Below are positions 24,001-34,369 of a stretch of DNA of 64,000 nt, piece by piece. Positions within the stretch are counted from its first letter, which is position 1; each line of letters opens with the position of its first letter. Made by a program: the position numbers and the translations under genes. Below the pieces are notes generated by a model, which made no database searches, was not told where the DNA came from, and was given only the letters and a program-made list of their open reading frames with translations. Source of the DNA: Orbilia blumenaviensis (taxonomy: Eukaryota > Ascomycota > Orbiliomycetes > Orbiliales > Orbiliaceae); the NCBI GenBank assembly GCA_036872755.1, contig JAVHNS010000010.1, positions 1,116,001 to 1,180,000 on the forward strand, written 5' to 3'.

Positions 24001-26520
24001 TGCAGATATTGGGGCTTTTGGGGGCCGTTTTGCTGTTTCTTTGAGTTGCGATTTTGGGGTTCGGGTATTTCGGTTACTCCATTTGGTACCTTTCGGTTGG
24101 TAGACGGCGGGTACCATTTCGCAGGGGTCACTTTCTGACCTCATGTGGTCTATTTTTGAAATAACCGAAAACGAGAACGAGAACGAGCAACATACCGACG
24201 GGGCAGACCGATCATTATTCTGTTGGGAATATCCTTTTTTTTTTTTTTTTTTTTTTTTTGCGAAGAAGGGTATCCACATTCCCAGACCTCCTTTTAGAAG
24301 GTCAGCTAAAAAAAACTGCGCCGTCGATGGTCGCAAATTCGATAAGGTTACACCCCCCAAAATATTTCTTTCGCCCGCCCAAAAAGCTAGGCGGTTCGAA
24401 AATCTGGGGTTGGACGACACAATTTCGGATTCTTAGCGTTATCGGCTAAGTACTAGCAAGGATGGAATGCAGTCGCGAGAACCCAAAAGCAAAAGCAAAA
24501 GCAAGAAAGAAAGAAAAAAGGAGCTGAAAAGTCCGGTGCTAAAGAAAGGACGAACGCAAACGAACTTGTGTTAGCGATGGATGGGCACTACTACTTGCTG
24601 CATGCTGCAGGGTTTGTTTGGTCGTTTCGTTCTTTCTTGCCCTCGATGGCGGACGTGGTGCCACCAACATTTCTGTTCGCGTGATCCACACTTTTTTCCT
24701 TTTTTTTTCCTTTGGAGATGATAGTTCCTTGATTTGGGGAAGCGACCAGCGCTATCTTTTTGACATATTCTTGTCTTTGAAGTCGGGATGGATGGGTGTC
24801 TTTGTTTCTTGAAGATACAAACATCTGACAACCGGTATGGATCCGGGGTTTGCGCAATAACGATGGGCTACGGTTGGCCAGGCGGGTTACTAGGCAAAGC
24901 GCTTGGAAAACGGGTACAGGATGTACGAAGGGTCCGTGATCGGAATACCCACACCAAAACCCACACAACCGTCTACGAGCCTCTAAGACTAGGTCTACCT
25001 AGACGGATTCCGGCCTGAGTGGCAAAAGGTCTTGGGAACTGGGCGCCTGGAGGGCTTTTCCACAGGCCGACTGGCTGCTTTGGGAAGGATGTCTCGATCT
25101 TTCCTGCAAGTTCTATGGGGTTCACTGGTATTTCGTTGTCGCCATAGCAAGCTATGCGGAGAAGGCATGGTGCTAGGCTCCATGGGATAACCCCGGACTA
25201 TTAGCGAGGGGCCTAATCCGAAGATTCGAGGAGATCGCCGTTGGAAGTGCGAGCTCGAGACGTTATGTGCGTTGGAACTCGTCTTTCGTGATCTTGAAAT
25301 TCGGAGTTCTCCCCATTAGCTCTTCTTTGCCCCCGTTTACAATTCTTGGGATCTGAGTTTATGTTTTCTTAGTGTTTTTTTTTTTTTTTTTAGTGTTACT
25401 GTTACCTAGTTCAGCTCTATCGCTGCTATCATCGGGGTAGGTGGACGTTGGATATCCGAAATGTTGTTTCGTTTAGATGATGCTAGAATGTGGCATGGGA
25501 GCTTGGAGCTGGGAGCTTGAGCTCCAGAGCTCAAGCTATTCAGCCTTATGGTTGAAGCTTAAGGTTAATTAAGCTTAAACCTGGTATCATAACGGAATCT
25601 AACGACTATCAAGATGTTGGCTCTGTTGGGTCCTTGCTCCTTTACCCTCTTATTCTTCCATAGTTCCAAAAAACAATCTGTTAGAATTTGGAATTGTCTC
25701 GCCCTACCCAGTGACCACCTCCCATGTCAGCATTCTTCGATGCTATCGCGGCATTGTCACCATGAAACTTTGAAACAACAAATTCGGGGTTTTGGACTGG
25801 TGTGGTTTTTTTCGGGGTAGCGGTTTGTGATTACATTGTGCATTATGCGGTGTGATTACGCTGGGTGAATGATCACAAGGAATATTCATGCGCAGATGTT
25901 GTTTGATGTCGATTGGATGTTTTATGTTTCAGGCTGTTTTGGGGTCATGAGAAGGAGGAGGGGGTGAAGTGAATTGTGAAAAGTGGATAGTACCGGCGTC
26001 GAGGGGGGTGGAGATCGCACGTATACATTGGAATCTAGGGAGGCGTCGGAAGGGCTGAGTATTCTCACTCCTTGTCCGGATTGTCTTCTTGTTGCACACC
26101 TCGTCTGGAGATACTCACAAGCTTGTTCTTGGTTAATTGGCGTCCTTGCTTGGACATACTTTCCTGCTGTTGTTATGGTTTACTTGCTGGTTTACTTGCT
26201 TTCCATTTACGTTATCCATTTCTCTCTGGTCCGCTCCCCTTACCCAGCTCTTCTCTTCCCTCAAGTCGTTTTTCATCCATGCCTCGGATTTATACTCTCA
26301 AGATACCACTGCGATCTCTAGGCTCCAAACTTTGGTAGAAACTAACACGAATCTTACAAACCCTCTAGAAGTCGAAGCTGCAACCGCTGCCGGACTCCAC
26401 GCGAGAATCGTGTCACGCCCGGGAAACGCACCTGTCTCGGACGAGGACATCGAGAAGTTTGGAGCCATGGTTACTGACTTCGTTGATGATGAGGGGTTGA
26501 AGAGGGTATTGGGATTTTGA
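21040..26520 (+). CDS. UTR4: Enolase-phosphatase E1 (methionine salvage)
   Basis: Model: join(21040..21073,21633..21673,23279..23459,23606..23920,26369..26520), 240 residues, with every junction in frame and on GT/AG. The enzyme is a HAD-superfamily phosphatase that converts 2,3-diketo-5-methylthiopentyl-1-phosphate through enolisation and dephosphorylation to the acireductone of the methionine salvage pathway. Visible motifs are the nucleophile segment LLDIEGTV (Asp10, Glu12), SISFVRDVLFPY, the motif II serine in YIYSSGS (124-126), Lys162 in GVKWEKGSY and the acidic FLTDNV (Asp187). The C-terminus has EVEAATAAGL, as in the family. Exons 1 and 2 are only 34 and 41 nt. Introns measure 559, 1605, 146 and 2448 nt, which is very large against roughly 55-120 nt in most neighbouring genes. 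Family assignment is secure, and the splice model is well supported by motif continuity. Confidence 0.9.
21674..23278. other. Unusually long intron 2 of the enolase-phosphatase gene
   Basis: This 1605-nt intron begins GTAAGTG after ...FVRDVL and ends GACGAGATAG before FPYTLQALPQ. Short frames inside it have no domain that I recognise. It contains AT-rich palindromic sequence near 22130-22150. Inverted-repeat termini marking a transposon were not found. Confidence 0.6.
23921..26368. other. Unusually long intron 4 of the enolase-phosphatase gene
   Basis: This 2448-nt intron separates TDNVR from EVEAATAAGL, which are directly adjacent in the protein family. It has a T run at about 24235-24259, a second near 25375-25391 and a perfect 9-bp stem with a 4-nt loop at 25515-25536. 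No coding sequence is recognised inside. Confidence 0.6.
25515..25536. repeat. Perfect inverted repeat (9-bp stem, 4-nt loop)
   Basis: GCTTGAGCT and AGCTCAAGC are separated by CCAG. The hairpin lies inside the large intron 4 of the enolase-phosphatase gene. Its function is unknown and it may be fortuitous. Confidence 0.6.
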
Positions 26521-28787
26521 TTGACACCTTCGATTCGATTGTGTTCTTAGCGATTAGAAGTTGGGGTGGGAGACGGGGGCTTCAACAGCCTTTCAGTTTA
26601 TCAATATTGATGGGGGTTTTATGTTATTAGACGGGGCCGTCTTGGTTCTGTATGGGATATTCCCGTTTCGGCATTTGTGAAATGAAATAAAAGTGATATG
26701 CTAAGGATTCCATTGAGGTGTCGATATCGATGTGATACTTTGTGGTATTTTAACATCACGATATATAGTGATATCAGCTGTAGCTTTGCTCCCTGAAGTA
26801 CCGGCCTTTACGTGCGCCTATCGTAAATTGAGTTATGAAAATACTTCTGTGCACGCATGCCTTCATACTTGCAGGTCCCATCAGTAATATTCATATAAAT
26901 CGAGAGCGTCGCAATCATGTAGCTCTAGCTATGTTAATCCACCGATTGCAAGTAATACTTGAACGCCTGAGATTATAACAATTAGGCTGGGCAATTACTG
27001 GTACAATCGCAAAATGTATTGAGTCCAAGACCATATAATTAGTTTCCCGAGCAATCATAATACTGGGATACGACGTACGGATATACGGATATCTAGATAC
27101 TATCGTTTGAAGTTGAGATGATTCATGATCATGACTACGGTAAAGTCAATCCACGAATGATAGGAATATTCGAGTATACTAAATATTAATACAAGTATAC
27201 ATCGTTCATGGATACACCACCCCATAGCCAACCTCTTACTAGTGAACTTTAGATAGGCCTGGCCGCATACCTGCTGTAGGTATCTATCCGTCTTCTACCA
27301 TTGTGAGTATTGATATTCTGCGATTCCATAGTCTAGGGTTGGTATAGTGTACTCACGAAGTAACAACCGTAAAGATCAGTTATAGATATGTTTAGCAGGC
27401 ATTGGATTGATTAGATTTCGTATTTCCCACCGGCGCACTATTGCAAGCGTAGATGGATTTCTGTTCCTGGCAACCCTGGGTATTGTACTGTTACTAAAGG
27501 GACGCCCGCCAGTATGTAAGGCTAGCAGTCCTATTATCTTAATATATCAACATGAGCAGGAATGTTCAAGAGAGTTTGGTATCCTAATGCAAGGCGGCAA
27601 CGTTAACGTCCCCCGCGCAGCCGCACGATGTAACGCCAAATCTATAGGCCTAAAACACACATCTATAGAGAACCCGAGTAAACGCTATTCCATCACTACT
27701 GCCATCATCATGTGCCGGATTGGTATCCTATTAATATATTACTAGTGCCTGACCCAGGGGCGTACAGCTTATCAAATAATAATTACCTTGGTCTGGAAAC
27801 AGACCTGCGGGCATGTGGGGGTTTGTAACGCTTCCGGTGCAGCTTTGAGGATGCCTGTATACCGTCCTGGAAAAGAGGGTGCATTTTCTGGACCATCTAT
27901 CAAACGCAAGCCAGTCTTATAAATGGGTTTCACAGTGGTAAAGAAATATTAAAGGGACTTTGAGACGTCTTCGAGACGCACGAGGGTCCTCAAAAAAACA
28001 CACCATTTCCCTCACGGTGTATACCTAGGTAATTAGGCTAGTGAAAGTTATATGTCGATGGTGCACGGTCTAGCGAAGTGTTCTGCTGTGTTGAAACTGG
28101 TTTAAGAGACCAGTGCGCGGGATATAAGCATTAAAACGATGGTTCCGATGGGTTGTAAAATTTAGGGTTATCTGGTTAGTAGGGGGGGGGGGGTTAGTTT
28201 TTGAGCATCTAGCGTGGATATATACGATTCAATCTCGACACATTCGGGATATAGACTAGGAAGCGGTTCGGCTTAGTCGGTATTTTAGACGAATAATATT
28301 CACTTCATTCTAGGGAAGAAGGCAAGGCCTGACCCTGGATCTGCTAGTTGCTGTAGTATGTGATGTTCACCGTTGAGGGATAGCTGGGAAAGCAGGCCTC
28401 GAAATCAGATACCTGTTTCTGTCAACCGATTCACAAGGGCCTTAGGGGCCCGAGCCGCGAGATTTATGGGTTATCTATCCCGGATCGGTTTATAAACCAC
28501 TGAACCAAGAATTAGTGCACATATTGGGTATAGCTACCCATTAAGGTGTCCAGAACAGAAAAAGGAGCCAGAGGCTGCAATTCATTCGTCTAAAGTATTA
28601 AGTATAGCCAGGGATCGTAAATATCTATCATACATCCCGCCTCCTCTATTGTCTCACACCTCCTGGAATTGTCACAGCATCCAAATGTGTTTCAGGTGTC
28701 CTATTCCTTGTGTGTTACATACTTGCACAGTATGTATGCTATCTTTTTTTTGTAGGGTTTTCTATTATTTTATTTGCTTGGATTGGT
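26521..28787. other. Intergenic region between convergent UTR4 and TIF6, no recognised gene
   Basis: The region is moderately AT-rich with short frames only. A run of 13 G lies near 28181. A 112-residue plus frame at 27407-27745 has no recognisable domain. It may include old decayed repeats, but no termini or coding motifs were identified. Confidence 0.4.
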
Positions 28788-29881
28788 TTAGTAGAAGCTC
28801 TCTACCAAACTGTCCTTCAATGCGCCCTGGACGTTCGACGGGGCTTGTCCTTCACCGAGTCTGAATACCGATTCGACGACCGAAAGTTCTGTGGCAGTTG
28901 TGTCCAGACCTATATACTACTGTTAGAAAATCCCACATTCTTCCAGCCATTTACAAAGGGTACTCACCAGTAACAGCCATCCAATCGTTAACAACCATAC
29001 CCGCACCGACGACCGCACTACCACGGTTGACACTACCAGCAACCAATGGAACTTGTAGCAAACTGCTCAACTCATCTTGGTCCTTTATACTCGTCTGAGG
29101 GTGGACGATTCCACCCTGATTACTCAGAGCGCAGTAACTTCCTGTCAGGACATTCTCAGCGATGGTTTGACGGAAAACCTCTACGCCCAAAACATCGGCG
29201 ATGAGTTCTTCGGTTTCGCGTTCAATATCTGGGTGGACGAGGGCGACGTGGTCGTTGCAACAGATTACGTTTCCAAGCGCGGAGAGACGTTCTTCGATTC
29301 GTTGGATTTTGACTTTCTCGGGGAGGGAGTTACGGAGATGTTGTAGTTCTTGATCGGTGGTGGAGGTGGGGAGAAGGAGACCGTTGCGGTTTCTGAAGGG
29401 TATTGGTTAGTTGGTTCTTTGGGTTGGTGTAGAAATTTGGTGCGTCTTACCCTGCTGTTAGACGACCGATGATTCTTGTACCAGCGATGGTAGTGTGAAC
29501 GACTGGAATAACATCTGCAAGTTCGGCTTCGAAGACACTGTAGGTTGAAAGAGGTAGAGTTAGGTCCGAGGTTGAAGAGTCCTACGTCTGGTGGCGGGGA
29601 ACAATCCCGCCATCTCTAGCCTACCTGTAGAAGTTCTCCGAACCACCGATAGCTACGAGAGCATATGAGTTTGTTAATGTGGCGAAGACGCCGACTCTGC
29701 GAGTTTTGACGGGAACGTTAGCTGTCTATTTGGGTGTAATGGTCTGACGATGGTGGAAGCGGGGCGGTGCGGGGCATACTCGTTGGAATTTTCAAACTAT
29801 AAGAGAAACTCATATTAGCAGAGTAATAAGACGGATCGCTGAAGGTAGAGCTATCATGCTTACTTGAGCGCGGACAGCCAT
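28788..29881 (-). CDS. TIF6: Eukaryotic translation initiation factor 6 (eIF6)
   Basis: Model: complement(join(28788..28909,28968..29392,29451..29537,29625..29696,29780..29796,29864..29881)), 246 residues, matching the usual length of about 245. The protein starts [36 protein letters not shown]. It continues through [54 protein letters not shown] and [18 protein letters not shown], all hallmarks of eIF6. eIF6 binds the 60S ribosomal subunit, prevents premature joining to 40S and acts in nucleolar 60S biogenesis. Exons 1 and 2 are 18 and 17 nt; introns are 57-87 nt, all GT-AG, and every phase closes. The upstream region is shared only with non-coding sequence. Identification is very secure. 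Confidence 0.96.
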
Positions 29882-32800
29882 TGCGACGTGCGTTATGGAT
29901 GAAGCTGGTGTGGAGCTGGTGATGAAGAGAAGTTGGAGGGGTATCGAAGTTTGTGGAGGTTTGAGAAGTGGCTGTGGAACCAATAAAGGCGGCGCTGGAA
30001 AACGTGAAGTTCGACGACTTTTGACCAACAAAGAAATATAACAAAGACGAATTGAATACCACAAGATAGTCTCGACAGACCTGGCACTACACAGAATCTT
30101 ATATAATTCGCTACTTGATCTTTTTTGCGAGGGGCCGTCAGATTAAGGTTGCTTGCTTAGCAAGAAAAGAAATTTCTTTTTTGGGTTCCACTGGTGTGGT
30201 TGGCTGCTTCGGCTTAGCGCAAAAAAAAAAAAAATAACATAGCGGCGGCCACCCACACACTATCGAACGGATTGAGTCACCGCCCAGAATGGGACTGTCG
30301 CACAGCAGCTCTTGCCTGGCTGCGAACCCCTCTTGCATGCTGTGTCATGGGTGAATGACTCGAATCGGCGGGTGGGCTTTAGGAGATGCGTAACCCCGTT
30401 GATATTTTTTTTGTGTGCATCTGCGTTTTGCAGACTCCAGGCGGGTTGAGACGGGAGAACTGCTGGGGTGAAATCGGGTATAGACGCTCGCTTGACAGAG
30501 CTGTCTAGGAACTCCCTAGTTGGGAAACTGCTTTACTGGTTTGAGTGGTGGTGCGTCGTTCGATCCGGCCCGTCGGTCTGAACAACTTCCGAATCATGGG
30601 ATGAATAATAATGGGTTCATCGATGATGCCAAACATTGGAATTGCAGATCAGAATTCGTGGAAGCGTACAATTAATCGACAAGCGTTAGCTTCATTGGTC
30701 AGGGTATCATTTTCCAAGGCTGACTTGAGAATCATCAGATTAATGCAATGAATGCAAATTTGAACTGTGGTTGCATTTGTGAAGCTCGATGTGGCCCAAG
30801 AGCTCCACAATTTCACATTTCTTGATATTTAATCTCAGCCTTCCGTCCACATGCTTCGCTTGACAAGGCCCTTCGGTTTGGCTCCTTGTCCTAGAAAGGT
30901 CTCCTTTGGGGTTGAGTTGTTAGTTTGTGGCACTGACAAATATCGTTCTTCGTCTATGCACTGGAAATGTACCGAGCCTCACAGTCCAAGACGCCTGGGC
31001 TAGGCCGCTAGTATTTTGACAACACTGATTGACCTCATCAACGGACTTCTGTAGTGAAATCCAGTCGATTGCTAAATATATTACTTACTACTTATGCGTG
31101 AGAAGTAGCTGATATTCGGATCTTAGGTAATTTATTCGGTAGATTGGCTGCGGCACCCTAAGATCGTATTCTGCTAGCAGTGTTCGATTTAATGCAGGCT
31201 GGAGTTGCTAGTTGAGGCACGGCTGTCAACCGTATATGGCAAAACCCTGTCACACGACATGCCAAGGGAGGATTCTTGATTTGATTTTCTTTGCAGAGCT
31301 ATATCTATGCCGGCCGAGTTTTGGACGGTAGATATCACGCTCGATGATTAACTTCGAGTAGTGCGCGTTGGTATTAAAGCTGTAGCCATGCCGTATGCTC
31401 CTTTGGTGGTATATCAAGCTCTTTCATCGTATGATCTGTAGTGGGGGGCCGGTTTCGACATGGTGCCGCCTTTGAAGCGGAGAAGCATGGAGGTCTATGA
31501 GCTGTAAGGCCAATGTAGAAGTATGCTAGGCGAACCCTTAATCGTGGATAAAAACATAGAACCGCATAGATGATATGGATATTGTCGATAGAGGATTTAT
31601 AGCTACCTTCAAAAATTTAAGTTACCAGTCTGTAAATTATGTGGGGTATTCCCCAGGAAGTCGTGTGCTTGGAACTGTTGGAACTGGAGTCTTGCCATGA
31701 AGTCGGGGAATTAGGGAGGCCTGATATGTATCGAAGGCCTTAAGATTGGACCCTTTCGTCAAAGGGCTCGGATCATCCGATTGGGGAAACGTGGGCTGAA
31801 GCATCCGAGATATCCGAGATCCATTGGTCGGTATTTGTTTTGTAGCTCGGGATCACGTCCGTATTGCTTCGGGTTTGTGGTGCTGACGTATTACTTGAAG
31901 CTCTGCATAGCATCAGGAATATGTCATCAAGATGGGCTTCAATATCGTGATGGGTTTATCCCACTCCGACGCTTCTCATTATCGCACTGCAAGAAGTAGT
32001 ATTAGCATACTTGTCTTTGAGAAAATTAGATTTCGTCTGAAGAGACAGAGCCCTATGAAGTTCTGTATCTTCGACTGGATATAATACCCTCAGGTAGTTG
32101 CAAAGTTCGGGAAACTAGGGGAGCCGAAACGGGTGGGATACTCGCGAGCACCACCACCGGGAGATATTTCCGTAGATGGCGACATCTGGAGAGGAGCATT
32201 CCATCCTAAGAGGAACCGTCTATAGCGGAAGGCTTTGTGTTTTTTTTTTTTGTGAATCCGAACAGTTGTTTCAAATTCCTTTCAAGTGGACGAAATTTGC
32301 GACGCTGCCAAAGCGGGCCCTGGGAATTGCAATTGTTCTTTTGGATGTTCCACCACCACACATCTTTTCTTCTTCCTTCCTTCTTCCACCACTGCACTAC
32401 TACCCACCACCATCACCATCAACAGTACCCCGACTATCACGACCACCACTATTTCCTTCCACAGACGGTCCTCAATTATTGAGGACTCTGGGTTGAGTAT
32501 GTATTAATTCTTTTGCGAGTGTTCTCCTGTTTTTTCCCCTTACCGTTCTGCTGGTTGCTGGCTTGCCAGGATTTTTTGGTGTTGCTGTCTACATTTTACG
32601 TTGCTGCAACGGCTTTCATCTGCCTGGCCTCAAAATACCTGCTTGCATATCCACAACGTCTCTCTCTCTCTCTTCATCATCACCTCTTCCTCATCACCTC
32701 TCTCATCTCTTATCATTGCCATCACCCTAGACCATCTACATACTCCTTTTTCTCCTCGATTAGCCATAGAATCTGCTTTGCATTGCTCTTGGCCATCGAG

Positions 32801-34366
32801 TATCTGGTAATGATCCCTTATATCATCAACCCATGGTAGTGAGCCTTATTTTTTGGAAAAAAATCATCGTCAACTCTTCCTTACTTCAATACGTGATATC
32901 ATTGAACTGCCCTTGGGTCTTGTCTTCCGCTTCGAAGACATCTCTTTCTCGGGCTTTCTTGATACTTGTCTTCTTGTATCTGCACTCCCTTCTCTCCTGT
33001 TGCTTTTGGCTCTCTCTTCCTCTTTTCGCCCTTGTCATCAATCTCATCACCAACCACTTCTCTCCCTTCCAACTATCCATCATCACCACCAACTTAAACC
33101 CTTCCATCTACGCTTCCCCTGCATCGGCATAATCTAGCTACGAGATACTGTTTGTTTCTCTTCTGGGGATTTTTCATTGCTTCCTAAAAAGCTTCTGTGA
33201 GTACCTAATCACGTTGGCATCATCTATGGTGGCTATTCAATTTCTCGTTGTAAATCTGCTCGTTGCAAATAATTCTCCCTAAACACGCACCTTCACCACT
33301 TTCACCAACCTTCTTCATCACCCCTTCGCCTGCTAACATCTTGAGATCCCCTCCCTCTACACCAGCAAAATTCACGGATCATCTTCTCTTTATTCCTACT
33401 ACCTCCCTTATTACTATTCCTCTTTAGATCTTGCTGTTCCTTCTACACGAGTTTATTCTCTCTCGGGTATCTCGATGCTAATCATTTCTCTCTTATCCTA
33501 ACACAGAAAGCTTCCGTTTTTGTTATTTTTTTTTCGAGAAAAAAAGTAACACGATAAAGTAAGTACCATTTTTCTTCATCTTTATCGTGGTTTTCTGTCT
33601 TTATTATCGTTTTTGGCTTCACCTTGGTCGTCTGTATCGGTGATATTCCGCAGGCTGGCCGTTTGGCTCTCGCCAGCGTCTCATCAGGCCAGCCAATAGG
33701 ATGCACGGCTTTCCGGCTAGGTTGATCAGCCGTGGTTTGCACGAAAAGTCTCTTCTTTCCGTTTTCACGCCTTCCCCTGCAAATTTGCCCAGCTGGCCCT
33801 TCCTTTTCTGGCTCGTCCCGTTAGGAACTGGCATTTTATGCGCCACAAAGGACATGCAAGGTTCAAAACAACGAAGCATCAAATTTCACTTCTACCCCCA
33901 AATATCTACTGTCGAATATCGACGAGATTTTCCCTCATCTACGCGCTTTCTCTCCCGGTCCCGTTTTATTTATTGTCGCCTTCGCGAGGTGACTCTTCCC
34001 CTAAAGAGATTTGAAAAAATTTCTTCTGGTGGAAATACAGGAGAGGACTGGGCCGTTAGTGACAGCAATACCCTTTTTTTTCATCACGATTCGTTCAGAT
34101 CAGATGGAATGCAAACATGTTGGGCCTTTTCAATCGTACTGCCCTGGTAATATCATACATCCTGTTCAATCCTTCTTTCCTTCGGTCATCTCTAAAATTC
34201 CATGAGTTCGACGTGCTGTTGGGGTATATCATCTCATAATTGCACTGTTGTTCCAATTTGCACGTTGATGCAATGGTCATCTCTAATGCAGACGCAAAAT
34301 AAAACATTTTTTTTTCATTATTGTACAAATTTGAGAACAAGTGCTAACGCAAAATTTAAAATTTAG
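29882..34366. other. Long intergenic region and pyrimidine-rich leader of the 928-residue gene
   Basis: No gene is recognised between 29882 and about 32200. From about 32350 the plus strand is markedly C/T-rich, as in fungal promoters and 5' UTRs. A likely 5'-UTR intron runs from GTAAGT at 33559 to the AG at 34366. It has a CTAAC branch point at 34344-34348, 18 nt before the acceptor, and it ends three bases before the start codon at 34370. Confidence 0.5.
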
Positions 34367-34369
34367 GTC

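Noticed and set aside
23707..24138. 143-codon plus-strand frame
   Set aside because: It is exon 4 of the enolase-phosphatase read through its donor site into intron 4; only the part to 23920 is coding.
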